A stretch of DNA of 64,000 nt, from positions 1 through 64,000 of the forward strand of contig JAFQNF010000026.1 in assembly GCA_017396025.1 (NCBI GenBank), written 5' to 3'. Both the position numbers and the translations under genes were made by a program. The notes beneath the pieces were generated by a model. It was not told the DNA's origin, ran no database searches, and worked only from the letters and a program-made list of their open reading frames with translations. The DNA comes from a bacterium. GTDB taxonomy: Bacteria; Cyanobacteriota; Vampirovibrionia; Gastranaerophilales; Gastranaerophilaceae. Positions 42,881 to 52,323 of the stretch are shown here, in pieces. Position 1 is the first letter of the stretch. Each line of letters begins with the position of its first letter.

Positions 42881-43488
42881 TAATTTGCCTCTCTTAGCAA
42901 TTTTGTTGTCTTAAAATTGTTTTCGTTCAAGACTGTCCCTCCCTCGCCATAAACTGTCGTCGTTTCGTCTTTCGCTACCTCAGTTTCACTTGTACACAAT
43001 TTTGCATAATCACCTGTTTCAAAGAAAGCATCTAATTGTTCTTTTGTGAAGCCTAGCAAAGTTCCAACTGCATCAACATAAGGATTTCCTCTATAGAAGT
43101 TATTTGCTTTTAACTCAATCTTTAAAGCTTTAACATCAATAATCATAGCGAAAGCATCAATCCCGTCGTCATTGCGAGGCTCCTCAGAAGCAATCTCTTG
43201 CACCATTGCGATTATGTCATCAAAATCAAGACCTTTAGCTTTGTAGATTCCACGCTCTACATCCGCAGCAGTTAAAGATAACATTGCAATACGTTCTTGT
43301 TCTTTAGCTTGATGTTCCGATTCATAGTTTGGGTTAATAACAAGTTCCCCATTTTGATATATGTATTTTTCAAAATCATCAAAAATCTCTTTTGATATTT
43401 CCAAGTTTATACATTCTTCATTCAAACAACGGCATTGCGCCTTTGATAGTTCTTGCGTTTTAGTATTATAAATTGCGTAATATTTCAT
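42880..43488 (-). CDS. Phage protein downstream of tail fibre with an in-frame palindromic repeat
   Basis: A 202-residue protein. The N-terminal part (AIYNTKTQELSKAQCRC...) resembles tail-fibre assembly or accessory proteins, and the segment KALKIELKANNFYRGNPYVDAVGTLLG is a conserved phage stretch. About residues 97-108 (EIASEEPRNDDG) are encoded by the dispersed CATTGCGAGG/GCAATCTC palindromic repeat, so a repeat inserted in frame and was tolerated. Its job in the virion is not known. Confidence 0.65.
   Translation of the reverse strand: MKYYAIYNTKTQELSKAQCRCLNEECINLEISKEIFDDFEKYIYQNGELVINPNYESEHQAKEQERIAMLSLTAADVERGIYKAKGLDFDDIIAMVQEIASEEPRNDDGIDAFAMIIDVKALKIELKANNFYRGNPYVDAVGTLLGFTKEQLDAFFETGDYAKLCTSETEVAKDETTTVYGEGGTVLNENNFKTTKLLREAN
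43167..43197. repeat. Palindromic-repeat fragment inside a phage coding sequence
   Basis: CGTCATTGCGAGG followed after 7 bp by GAAGCAATCTC, the same two blocks as in the 13675-13766 element (there spaced by 11 bp). It keeps the reading frame of the host gene open. Confidence 0.75.
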
Positions 43489-43497
43489 AATTCACCT

Positions 43498-45216
43498 CTA
43501 TTGATTTGTGCCAATGCGTCTATAAGCAATAAGTCGAATACTTGACTCATTAAGTGCACCACCCGTTATCTTTACAGATACACTTCTGTTAAATGTTAAA
43601 AAACTAGCTGTATTTTGTAGAAGCTTTACTCGGTCACTATCTAAAATAAATGCAACTACAGCATTGCTAGCATCAATTATTGGAAATAAATCAGTACCAA
43701 AGGCAATGCGTTTATCAGTAGCAGAAGAATTGTAGCCATAACATCTAAGCATTACTTCATAGACATAATTATCCTTCGGCAAATAGTCACTAATATCTAC
43801 CGTATAATCACCAACAGCAGTTGCTGTAAATATATAAGGATAATCAGAAACAACATTCCATTGACCGTCAACTTCTATTTTATCAGTTTTACTAATTAAT
43901 CCAGCGTTAACCTGTGCCAGAATTTCTTTACCTTGTGCAACAACTTCTGAATATCCCTCTGTGGTTTTTACATTACCAACAACCATATAATAGTATTTTT
44001 TGCTTCCAAAAGTAGAAACATCAGCTTCAATACCAGATTTATCTGCTTCTTCTGTAATACCCAAAGAAACTGCAGATGACATTTTACTACCAGTAACAGA
44101 TGTTCCTCTTGGTTTTCCATATAGACCAGTATAGCCAGTATATGTTGCATTCTCACTAGGAGTCCAATTGCCCAGACCATAAGCTGTTTCTTTCGCTTTC
44201 AAACCTAAGGTCATTCCATTACCAACAACAGGAATTCTATCTTTTGAATTTAATGAAACATAATCATATCTAGGTAAGAAAATACATTCATTTAAAGTAT
44301 CAACACCATAAAACCAAGCAGAACCGTAAGTTTCATAGAATGTATCGACAACATCTTTATCTTGAATATCATAAAATTGATGCCCATTAAGGTTAACATA
44401 CATAGAAATTGTCGTATCACCCAAAGTAACTTCTTTTAAGGTAGATTCTTGCATTTCTTCAATACATTTATCATAAAAATCTGGATAACCGTATCTTGTT
44501 CCTGCAAGCGCATTTTTATAGACATAAGAACCTAAAAGTTCAAAACCTTGTTTTTCAGAAAAAGAAAGAACACTATCCTTCGAAACAACATCAAAAAGTT
44601 GATACTTAAACATATTTCCTTGAACAATTTCTTCTTTTGTATCAAATGCAGCTATTGCACTTTGTTGCGCTCTATTTGCTTGTTCCAAAGCTTCATCTCT
44701 ATGTGTTTGTGATTGTTTTGCAAATTCTTCGCAAGTCTTAGAAAACAACGATGTATTATTTTCTGCATCTTTAAGTTCCTTCATCAATGCATCGGGTGTC
44801 ACATCACTACCTTCTTGTACCTTAATACTTCGTTCTATTTTTCTATCTAATATTTGTAATATTCGGACAATATAATCAAATGTTTTTTCTAAAACACTTA
44901 GATTTAAATAAGACGAATTTGAAAATTTACTTTCTTGCTTTATAGGAAGATTTAATGACAATGACAAAACTTCATCCTGTTGCAATACACTCAAAGTAGA
45001 ATTTTGCAACGGGAATGTAATATAACTACCATTTTCATTTCCTATTTCATTTATGGAATAATCTATTCCAAATTCCAATGTTTTTGAAAAACCTTTTTTA
45101 TCAGTATATGTAACAATTAATTCTTCTTGATTTTCAATCAAAAAATCAAAATCAAAAATAGTCACAGAGCCATTACCCATATAATTATTTACAGGGGTTA
45201 AAGATGATACCGTCAT
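43498..45216 (-). CDS. Phage tail fibre protein with T7 gp17-like N-terminus
   Basis: A 572-residue receptor-binding protein. The N-terminal 150 residues (SSLTPVNNYMGNGSVTIFDFDF...) match the T7 gp17 tail-attachment domain. Then comes a coiled coil (about 140-200) and a C-terminal beta-rich region with Gly/Ser/Tyr stretches that likely forms the host-binding tip. No variable-repeat or reverse transcriptase is present nearby, so a diversity-generating system as in phage BPP-1 is not supported. It is a strong indicator of podovirus morphology. Confidence 0.85.
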   Translation of the reverse strand: MTVSSLTPVNNYMGNGSVTIFDFDFLIENQEELIVTYTDKKGFSKTLEFGIDYSINEIGNENGSYITFPLQNSTLSVLQQDEVLSLSLNLPIKQESKFSNSSYLNLSVLEKTFDYIVRILQILDRKIERSIKVQEGSDVTPDALMKELKDAENNTSLFSKTCEEFAKQSQTHRDEALEQANRAQQSAIAAFDTKEEIVQGNMFKYQLFDVVSKDSVLSFSEKQGFELLGSYVYKNALAGTRYGYPDFYDKCIEEMQESTLKEVTLGDTTISMYVNLNGHQFYDIQDKDVVDTFYETYGSAWFYGVDTLNECIFLPRYDYVSLNSKDRIPVVGNGMTLGLKAKETAYGLGNWTPSENATYTGYTGLYGKPRGTSVTGSKMSSAVSLGITEEADKSGIEADVSTFGSKKYYYMVVGNVKTTEGYSEVVAQGKEILAQVNAGLISKTDKIEVDGQWNVVSDYPYIFTATAVGDYTVDISDYLPKDNYVYEVMLRCYGYNSSATDKRIAFGTDLFPIIDASNAVVAFILDSDRVKLLQNTASFLTFNRSVSVKITGGALNESSIRLIAYRRIGTNQ

Positions 45217-45227
45217 TCCTCTCTCCT

Positions 45228-46583
45228 TTATTTTTTATCGTTATAACGAGCTAATACCTCATCAATAATTTTGTTTCGTTTTTCTATATCTGGTTCTTCT
45301 TTTTTTATCGAAACATAATTATCTTTTGCCGCTATTACTAATTTAATCAATTTATATAAGTCTTCTTTACCATCAATTTGCTTTGCAGATAATCTTGACT
45401 GAATATAACTATAATCCGAATTTAGAAAAGTATATTCAGCCGCAGAAAAAGAACGCATTTTTTCAATTAAATTATAATCTTCAACAGATAAGTCTTTTCG
45501 ATAATTAGAGATGTCTTCTTGTTTAAATTTTTCATAATCATCAAACATCATTTTAATTAAGTTCAAAAAAGAAGTTCTATTAGTAGTTGTATACCCATCT
45601 TTTCTTATCATTTTTATGTAATTTTTTTTAGAATTAATACTTTCCTTACTTAAGGTATAGTCAATATACAGTTCCGCTTTATCTGGTTCTTTTTCTAGGA
45701 TTGATATTATCTCTTTCCAATTTTTTTCATTTTTTTCTTGTTCCTTTGTCTTCTCTTCTTTTTTCTTTTCTTGAAGAAACTCAGATAAATACTTTCGAAC
45801 AAAAAATTGAAGTTCCTTATCTTTTATTTCCTTAATTTCTTTTTCGTTATTTTCAGCAGACATTTCATAAGAAAATAATTCTTTTGCCCAGTTGTAAGCA
45901 ATTACATTATTCTTTAATGTTTTTATAGCTTCATCCAAAGTTATTTTATCTTTTGCAGCTAATTTTTCCTTATATTTTTCAAAATAAAAAGATGCTTTTG
46001 CATCTCTAGCTAAAATAAATGAATTAATTATTTCGAAAAAGAAATCTGCCTCAAAAATATTTCGCCGAACGGTTAAAGTCTTATCATTCCATTTTTCCTT
46101 TTCAGCCATCGTTTCAATAATTGATATTCCATTTTTAAAAGATGAATCAATAATTTCAGGATTATTTTTATACAAAACAGCCCTCTGTATGCAAGATTTA
46201 ATACTGTTTTCATATACTTCAAACTCCCAATTTTTCATTTCATTTTTTTCATATGCAATCATTTGAGATTTTATTGCATCAAGTTTCCTCTTTTTTATTT
46301 CAATAATAATATTTTTTGATTCTTGCTTAGAAAAATTAATTTCATATATTTTTGTACTTATTAATTGGTCAAGTTCTTCTATAAATTCCTTTGTTTTATT
46401 TTCTACAGATCTCCCCTTTAAAGAAAAAAATCCTGTTTCCGAGAAAAGAAGTTCTTTTTCCCATTCATCAATAAAATTTGAAAGTTCAAGAATTTTTACT
46501 TTATCCATATCTGATTCAACTAAAACCTCTTGAGAATCTTTCTTCATAATAGGAATTTTACGCATTGAATAAACATCTGTCAT
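45228..46583 (-). CDS. Phage internal virion (ejection) protein, coiled-coil rich
   Basis: A 451-residue Lys/Glu-rich helical protein. The segment SETGFFSLKGRSV followed by long helices resembles the GGYFNL..-type start of the large ejection proteins of short-tailed phages. It lies directly downstream of the gp14-like gene, as gp15 does in T7. Probably part of the core that leaves the capsid into the host envelope. No lytic transglycosylase motif is visible, in contrast with T7 gp16. Confidence 0.6.
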   Translation of the reverse strand: MTDVYSMRKIPIMKKDSQEVLVESDMDKVKILELSNFIDEWEKELLFSETGFFSLKGRSVENKTKEFIEELDQLISTKIYEINFSKQESKNIIIEIKKRKLDAIKSQMIAYEKNEMKNWEFEVYENSIKSCIQRAVLYKNNPEIIDSSFKNGISIIETMAEKEKWNDKTLTVRRNIFEADFFFEIINSFILARDAKASFYFEKYKEKLAAKDKITLDEAIKTLKNNVIAYNWAKELFSYEMSAENNEKEIKEIKDKELQFFVRKYLSEFLQEKKKEEKTKEQEKNEKNWKEIISILEKEPDKAELYIDYTLSKESINSKKNYIKMIRKDGYTTTNRTSFLNLIKMMFDDYEKFKQEDISNYRKDLSVEDYNLIEKMRSFSAAEYTFLNSDYSYIQSRLSAKQIDGKEDLYKLIKLVIAAKDNYVSIKKEEPDIEKRNKIIDEVLARYNDKK

Positions 46584-46585
46584 AT

Positions 46586-47098
46586 TTATATTCCTTCCTC
46601 AAAAAGTGAATAAATGTTTGAAAGTTTTCCTTTTGTATTGCTCTTTGCATATTCAATTGCATTATCTAAATATGCATTTTTTGCCTTTTTTGATGATAAT
46701 TCTGCATTTGCATAGTATTGATTCGCTTTATCTATATATGTTGAATATTTTTGCTCTGCAGTTTTAAGTGTAGTAAGAGCATCAAGTTCCCCATTTAATT
46801 TTTCATCATCAACAATATTTAAGGATGTTTGAGATGTTACTCCCAAATTGCCTGATGCAATAATCGCAGTTTGTTCAGCCCCATCTAAAATAGCATTCAA
46901 TCTTTGTTTTCTAGCCTTTTCTATACCATTTTGCAGTTCTGTTGTTGCTCTATTCTCTAGTTTTTTTGCATGTGATGTATACAATTCTGATTCATATTCA
47001 TACTGCGCTTTTTCAACACGTGCTTCTTGTACTTTAACAGCAGCACTAACCGCGTTTGCAACAGCCGTTACAATTTCTGTAACTTCGTAAATACACAT
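46586..47098 (-). CDS. Phage internal virion protein, T7 gp14-like
   Basis: A 170-residue protein with an Ala-rich hydrophobic start (VTAVANAVSAAVKVQEARVEKAQYEYESEL) and a following Ala/Gln helix with AIIASGNLGV, the pattern of T7 gp14-type core proteins. It overlaps the GNAT-like gene by one base and precedes the larger ejection protein, matching T7 order (13-14-15). Confidence 0.75.
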   Translation of the reverse strand: MCIYEVTEIVTAVANAVSAAVKVQEARVEKAQYEYESELYTSHAKKLENRATTELQNGIEKARKQRLNAILDGAEQTAIIASGNLGVTSQTSLNIVDDEKLNGELDALTTLKTAEQKYSTYIDKANQYYANAELSSKKAKNAYLDNAIEYAKSNTKGKLSNIYSLFEEGI

Positions 47099-47565
47099 TA
47101 TTTTTCCTTTCTTAACTTATAAAAAAATTCAAAATCTTTTTGCACCTTTAGATGCTCTGGTTTTGGATTGTCAAAGGAAAACCCCAATTTATATAACCAT
47201 CTTTTTGCTTCTTTATTAGAAGTATAAATATAGTTATACAAAATATCATAATCAACTTCATTTTTGTAAAATTGTTTTTTCAATTCTTTCATAAATGAAA
47301 TTTTATTTTTACTTACATATTTTGTTGAAATCAACCACACACAAGCTATTTTAAGGTTTTCACCTGACATATCAACAAAACCACCCATTGCAATCGGAAC
47401 ATCATCTTCAAACTCATCTTGTCCAAAGGCAAAAATTACCTTATCCAAATTTATTGTTTTTAGAACTTTCTTTTTCCAATCAACACCCCAGAGACATTGC
47501 ATTTCCTGTAAATCTTCATCTCTAATATTATTCAAAATAAAACTACAATTTTTAAGCGTTTGCAT
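47098..47565 (-). CDS. Phage gp13-like GNAT-fold protein (DUF2833 type)
   Basis: A 155-residue protein with a GNAT-like pattern: IAMGGFVDMSG strands and the C-terminal KRWLYKLGF motif. T7 gp13/DUF2833 proteins have this fold and are needed for virion assembly although not always present in the particle. The place between tail tube B and gp14-like genes is the T7 order. Acetyltransferase activity is not implied. Confidence 0.7.
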   Translation of the reverse strand: MQTLKNCSFILNNIRDEDLQEMQCLWGVDWKKKVLKTINLDKVIFAFGQDEFEDDVPIAMGGFVDMSGENLKIACVWLISTKYVSKNKISFMKELKKQFYKNEVDYDILYNYIYTSNKEAKRWLYKLGFSFDNPKPEHLKVQKDFEFFYKLRKEK

Positions 47566-49603
47566 CCTGCACCGTCACATCCATTGTTATTGAATTAATA
47601 GTAAGAGGAAAAGGATTAACTTGTTTTATATGTACATTAGCATTGGTTGTGTAATCAGAAAAGGCAAAAGAAACAACATTTCCCGAGTACAAATAATTAG
47701 GATTATTAACACTTTCAATACTTCTTGGGTTTTGAGTTAAAAGCCCATTTTCAGCAACCACAAAAAAGTCCTCACGGGATTTATCTACTAACATATTTAT
47801 TGAATTAACAATTTTAACAAGTCCGTGTGTATTCTCACCTTCCAAATTCAATGTTTGCATTTCAAACTCATATGGAAGCCCTGCAACTATTTTAGATGCT
47901 GGATAGTTTAAGGTAATGCTGCCATCTTGAACAACCTTTTCTTCTAACACATCTGCATCTGCTAAAATCGTAATTTTCTCGCCTTCTAGGTGTTCTAATC
48001 CGGAAATTTTCTCAGTTGGCTCACCATCATATTTCAAACAACAATCTAAAAATATTCCATCTTTTGTCTCATTTACGATTCTTGATGCCATTCGTTCTAT
48101 AAAACGCTTTGTTTTTCCATTTATGTTTCTTTTAACAACAAAATAAGGAACATCTTCAAACCCTTCTCGAATAACAGCAACAGACTCAAACTCACCTTTT
48201 GTTTCATGCCTGTGCCAACCAGAAACTTCTTGTTTTTTGTTATAAGTAAGCGCATTAACTGTTCCATCAGACATAACACACCACAAAATGCGATAAGGTT
48301 CTTTTGAATACGCCATATCAACAACTTGCTTACCTTCAAACAAATGGCTAGCAAATATAGATAATTCTTCACCATCATAGCTATCAGAAATATAAGTATA
48401 GCCCAAATCTCGAACAACACTTCCACCAGATTGAACAAATAAAATCATATTACCAGATACAATTGGTGCAACATGTGAACATCCATAAAAACTTTGAGGG
48501 GATGCAACCAATGAAGATGAAGCTGTAAAAGCACCATCAGAGCCATTTAATTTCCATTCCCCACCAGAGGTCAAAAGAACTAAATCATTTAACGCAATAA
48601 TATGTCTTATTTCATTAACTTCTCTTTCTGATAACGTAATATTAATTGAATCCGTAGCAGCTAGTGGTCTTGAAATATTAAAGTTATTATTTGTAGAAGT
48701 TTGCGAGGCAACAAGTTGTTGTGGACTATTTTTTAAACAAGCAAAAACTTTTCTTTGTTGAAAATAATTTACGCAAGCTGGATTATTATCTTCATCGAAC
48801 GGATTCGTAAAAACAGGAGCAGTTGCAGATAAATCTGGTTCAATTTTATTATCAATAAATGTTGTTTCAGAAGTAGAACCAACAAAGCCAAAAACACCAT
48901 TAACACTACGATATATATTATATTCGACTGCATTTTCAACAGGTTCAAAACTAATTGTAATTGATTCCGTAATTCCCCAAGATGCTTCTATTTCTCCCTG
49001 AACTTCAACTTCTTCAGAACGATTACTCTCTTCATAAGTATCTTTTTTTACAGAAGTAATTACATATTTATACATTGTAGGATTTTCTTTACCACCATCC
49101 CATTTTGCCGTAATAGCAGTTGGTGGTGATATTTGTGGTTGAAACGTTATATCTCTTAATTGCCAATCATAATGAGAAAGCCGAGATAATTCATATGGCA
49201 AATAATCATTATGGCAAATAGTTAACACATCAGCATTTTGAGCATATTTTATTTTAGATAAATCATTCTGTTTGTACGGCATTTCAATTTCTACAGGAAC
49301 ATCTGTATTCTCTTGCAGTATTTGTGAGCCATCTTTTATAAATCGTGCATAACCATTGCCTAATTCTATAATATATGTTTGCTCTGTATTAAAAGAAAAA
49401 GGTATTAAACGAGCTTTTTCTTGTGAATTTTTTAATTCACAAACAAGTTCTAACCCAGCACGATTACTAACACATCCCTCCGCTCTAACGAAACCGTTCT
49501 TTAACGTTCTTAGACCAATAGCATATTTTGCCAAATCATTCCTTGCATATAAAGCAGGACTTAATTCTCCTCCTGTAAAAGATTTTTGAGTATAAGCTGT
49601 CAT
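47552..49603 (-). CDS. Phage tail tubular protein B (T7 gp12-like)
   Basis: A 683-residue protein starting YTQKSFTGGELSPALYARNDLAKYAIGLRTLKNGFV, which is the hallmark N-terminus of gp12-type nozzle proteins of short-tailed phages. The rest is beta-rich with Ig-like domain character near residues 165-260. It forms the tip of the tail tube. It is followed (14-bp overlap) by the gp13-like gene and preceded at 5 bp by tail tube A. Confidence 0.9.
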   Translation of the reverse strand: MTAYTQKSFTGGELSPALYARNDLAKYAIGLRTLKNGFVRAEGCVSNRAGLELVCELKNSQEKARLIPFSFNTEQTYIIELGNGYARFIKDGSQILQENTDVPVEIEMPYKQNDLSKIKYAQNADVLTICHNDYLPYELSRLSHYDWQLRDITFQPQISPPTAITAKWDGGKENPTMYKYVITSVKKDTYEESNRSEEVEVQGEIEASWGITESITISFEPVENAVEYNIYRSVNGVFGFVGSTSETTFIDNKIEPDLSATAPVFTNPFDEDNNPACVNYFQQRKVFACLKNSPQQLVASQTSTNNNFNISRPLAATDSINITLSEREVNEIRHIIALNDLVLLTSGGEWKLNGSDGAFTASSSLVASPQSFYGCSHVAPIVSGNMILFVQSGGSVVRDLGYTYISDSYDGEELSIFASHLFEGKQVVDMAYSKEPYRILWCVMSDGTVNALTYNKKQEVSGWHRHETKGEFESVAVIREGFEDVPYFVVKRNINGKTKRFIERMASRIVNETKDGIFLDCCLKYDGEPTEKISGLEHLEGEKITILADADVLEEKVVQDGSITLNYPASKIVAGLPYEFEMQTLNLEGENTHGLVKIVNSINMLVDKSREDFFVVAENGLLTQNPRSIESVNNPNYLYSGNVVSFAFSDYTTNANVHIKQVNPFPLTINSITMDVTVQDANA

Positions 49604-49608
49604 AGAAA

Positions 49609-50199
49609 CTACCTTTCATCAAGCCAACTACAACTATCAATTGTTTTTATATAACCTTCTGAAGCATTTAATGCCTTTGCTTTGGCAAGCATATTTGTAT
49701 AAATATTTAAACAATCGCTTTGTATTGCTCTATTTCCGCAAATTGCTGGAGCGCTTAAAAATGCCAAATACCAACACAAAGCAATCACAAATTCAGTTGA
49801 GAAAAATACCTCATTATCAACTAATTTTGTATATCTTAAAATTGCTGGTGTTGTGTTAGTATTTATTACTTTACAACCTGTTTGATTTGATGCAATTTCA
49901 AACTCTACAATTTCATTGTTAACATAAGGAATTATCTCCCTTGCAAACAAGCAATCATTAGGATAGTCATATTCGTATAAAAACTTAGGATTTTGAGGAA
50001 TATTTCCAGTTAGGGAAAGTTCTCTATATCCATTTGCAAAATTCCAATCAAAATCTTTTAATACTTGTTCTTTTGCACAGTCATAAAATTCGTTTAAGAT
50101 AACTGCATTTTTGTCATTCTGGTTAGCGTTTTGAATAGAAACACTGACTCTTAAATTTTTAAGGACAATATTAAAAATTTTAGCTTTTGTATAATTCAT
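49609..50199 (-). CDS. Phage tail tubular protein A (T7 gp11-like adaptor)
   Basis: A 196-residue helical adaptor that joins portal to tail nozzle. Segments FYDCAKEQVLKDFDWNFA and RYTKLVDNEVFFSTEFVIALCWYLAF match gp11-type proteins. It is followed by the gp12-like gene in the same order as T7 and BPP-1. Confidence 0.87.
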   Translation of the reverse strand: MNYTKAKIFNIVLKNLRVSVSIQNANQNDKNAVILNEFYDCAKEQVLKDFDWNFANGYRELSLTGNIPQNPKFLYEYDYPNDCLFAREIIPYVNNEIVEFEIASNQTGCKVINTNTTPAILRYTKLVDNEVFFSTEFVIALCWYLAFLSAPAICGNRAIQSDCLNIYTNMLAKAKALNASEGYIKTIDSCSWLDER

Positions 50200-50228
50200 T
50201 TTTTACTCCAATAGATTTTTAAAGAAAA

Positions 50229-50256
50229 GGAACTCGGAGCAAAAAGCCCCGAGAAC
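50229..50256 (-). terminator. Terminator between capsid/cement genes and tail genes
   Basis: Stem CTCGGAGC / GCCCCGAG (one G-T wobble) with an AAAAA loop, followed on the minus strand by a T-rich run. It sits just after the cement gene, the place where T7 has its terminator after the capsid gene, which would give high capsid and lower tail expression. Confidence 0.7.
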
Positions 50257-50280
50257 CAAAGAAATTAAGAATGCGAAGGA

Positions 50281-50679
50281 TTATATATTATGAAAACTTT
50301 GTTGTGTAGCATCCACAACACCAGCTATAACAGCTCCTTTTGTTGGCGCTGTTCCTGCAACAGTGTAGCTTAAACGCATATAGCCCAAATTTCCTTTTGG
50401 TAAGAATTTAATATTACTTACAGCACCTTGCTTTAATTCAGCTAATGTCATTGTTTGTTCAATTAAATCAACAGCATCAGAAAATTCTTCATCTGTTGCT
50501 GTTTGAACTTTTATAGTTAAACTTGTTAGATTATTGAATTCTTCTGAAACTTGAATAAACAGTTCTACAGGTGTTCCAAAAGAAACTTCTCTTTTTCCCA
50601 TATCTAAAATATTTTCAGAAACGCAACTTGTTTTAATAGACTGTTTATTTGAAAACAGACCTTGTTCATCTAAAATCAT
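50281..50679 (-). CDS. Phage capsid cement/decoration protein (Bbp16-like)
   Basis: A 132-residue beta-rich protein. The start MILDEQGLFSNKQSI and the GTPVELFIQVSEEF region match cement proteins of Bordetella phage BPP-1 (Bbp16 family). The place immediately after the capsid gene agrees. It likely stabilises the expanded head. Confidence 0.72.
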   Translation of the reverse strand: MILDEQGLFSNKQSIKTSCVSENILDMGKREVSFGTPVELFIQVSEEFNNLTSLTIKVQTATDEEFSDAVDLIEQTMTLAELKQGAVSNIKFLPKGNLGYMRLSYTVAGTAPTKGAVIAGVVDATQQSFHNI

Positions 50680-50699
50680 TTAAATCTCCTCTCTAAAAA

Positions 50700-51695
50700 T
50701 TAAGAAACTAAGGTTTCAGTGCAAGTAATTTGTTCACATTCACGAATTGGAATATTTTTATAATGAAGAATATTTTCATTTAAGTATTCCTTAATTGAGA
50801 AGTTAACATTTGTTTTTGCTTTTAATTGAGCTTCAAAATACATTAAAACTGTTGAATTACAATAAATTGCAGTTTTACCAGTTTTTGCAAATCTTCTAAT
50901 TTTGTAATAAGCCTTATTTAAAAGTTCTTCTAAATCAGCAGCACCTGCACCAGCCAAATCTGCAACACTAATATTTGCGATACGGCAAGTTGAACGCCAA
51001 TCTCGAACAGATAAACCAACATCCATTTTAAAATGATCTTGGTAAACTTTTCTTTTTCCGCCAGTATTACTTGTTTCTGTCAAAATACCATCATCTTTGT
51101 GTTGAACACCAGCTTGAGAACCTTGTGGATATAGTAAAGATGTGTGTAAATCACCCCAAGTTACAAACCAAATTGAAGTATTATCATCAGCTTTACCACC
51201 AGCATCAATAATGTTAGAACCAATCTTTTTGGCATCTGTTGATTTTTTAGAATATCTTGCTGCCAAACCATCAAAAGCTGCCGCATTTTCTTTAATACTT
51301 CCATAGAAAATTGTTTCTTGTAATTTTTGGTTCATTGCTTCAATGAAAGCAGAAGATTCTGACAATCTAAATAATTTTGGATTTTCAGATTTATCAACCA
51401 AATCAACATCTACAATTGAATATGTTTCTAACATACCTGTGACATCTTTAACTTGTTCTGTTGTAGATTTTGAAGATGGAACAAAACCATATAAATTTCT
51501 AAATACAGCAGACGGAAGTCCTGTTCTAATTGTTGTAATATGATTAGAACCATCATTACATTGAAGAGCATTAGCATCTTGCAGAACTTCGTTAGTTTCA
51601 GACATCATTTCAATAATTTCAGCTGCAATTTTACCATTTTCAGTTCTCTTTAATCTATCTGCCAATGTTAAATAATTAGCACCTAGTGTAGCCAT
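50700..51695 (-). CDS. Phage major capsid protein
   Basis: A 331-residue capsid protein from the ATG at 51695 (AAAGGA 8 nt upstream; the in-frame TTG 6 bp earlier is less likely). The start TLGANYLTLADRLKR and FDGLAARYS, DVGLSVRDWRSTCRIANI regions are typical of BPP-1-type capsid proteins. It sits between scaffold and cement genes as expected. Confidence 0.87.
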   Translation of the reverse strand: MATLGANYLTLADRLKRTENGKIAAEIIEMMSETNEVLQDANALQCNDGSNHITTIRTGLPSAVFRNLYGFVPSSKSTTEQVKDVTGMLETYSIVDVDLVDKSENPKLFRLSESSAFIEAMNQKLQETIFYGSIKENAAAFDGLAARYSKKSTDAKKIGSNIIDAGGKADDNTSIWFVTWGDLHTSLLYPQGSQAGVQHKDDGILTETSNTGGKRKVYQDHFKMDVGLSVRDWRSTCRIANISVADLAGAGAADLEELLNKAYYKIRRFAKTGKTAIYCNSTVLMYFEAQLKAKTNVNFSIKEYLNENILHYKNIPIRECEQITCTETLVS

Positions 51696-51719
51696 TTCCA
51701 ATTTCCTTTCTTTTTCTAA

Positions 51720-52313
51720 CTACATTGTTGGGAAGAGAATATCTTCTCTATTTTCTTTTGGAGTAGCTGCAATATTCACGCCATAGATAGAATCATCTTG
51801 CATTCTTCTACCAATGTCATAGAACATTTTCACAACTTTTGGATGACAATTTAGTCCAGCTTGAGCAAGTAAATCTTGTACTTCTGTATCCGCAAATTGA
51901 GAATATGCAATATTCGCAGTTCTCATTGTTCTTTCAAAATTAGCACCACCAATTTCTCTATCATTAATTAAATTGTGCTTATAACCCTCTACTTTTTGTC
52001 TTTGTTGTTCCGCCATAGTTTTTGAGTAATTATTACCAGTTAACTGCGTTAGCTTCACTGCCATAGACATTAGTTCATTTGCACTTTTTTGAGACAGATT
52101 ATATTTTCCTGCTAATTCATTGAACTCATTTAACAAATTTTCGTCATAACAATAATTTTCAGGAAGTGTTACCCCTGAGTAGTCGTATTTTTCTGGTTTT
52201 CCATAACAACTTTCTTCTTGTTTTGTTTCCAGTTCTTGATTTTCTTCAGGATTTCGAAAAGCATTAATGCCCAATCCTGTAACTTGTTGTTCTTCAAAAT
52301 TTTCATTAGTCAT
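51720..52313 (-). CDS. Phage capsid scaffolding protein (putative)
   Basis: A 197-residue, charged, mainly helical protein (Glu/Gln/Asn-rich N-terminus, long helix at about 60-120) located between portal and capsid genes, the canonical position of the scaffold. The call rests mostly on position and composition. Confidence 0.65.
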   Translation of the reverse strand: MTNENFEEQQVTGLGINAFRNPEENQELETKQEESCYGKPEKYDYSGVTLPENYCYDENLLNEFNELAGKYNLSQKSANELMSMAVKLTQLTGNNYSKTMAEQQRQKVEGYKHNLINDREIGGANFERTMRTANIAYSQFADTEVQDLLAQAGLNCHPKVVKMFYDIGRRMQDDSIYGVNIAATPKENREDILFPTM

Positions 52314-52323
52314 TTTAATCTCC

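Noticed and set aside
43498-45216. Diversity-generating retroelement as in phage BPP-1
   Set aside because: The head genes resemble BPP-1, but no reverse transcriptase and no template/variable repeat pair was seen near the tail fibre gene.
45228-46583. Peptidoglycan-hydrolysing domain in the ejection protein or elsewhere in the phage cassette
   Set aside because: No lysozyme, transglycosylase, amidase or NlpC/P60 motif is visible; the protein is helical and charged throughout.
46848-47090. Plus-strand 80-codon frame in the gp14-like gene
   Set aside because: Antisense of an Ala-rich coding region; no ribosome binding site and Cys/Ser-rich composition typical of shadows.
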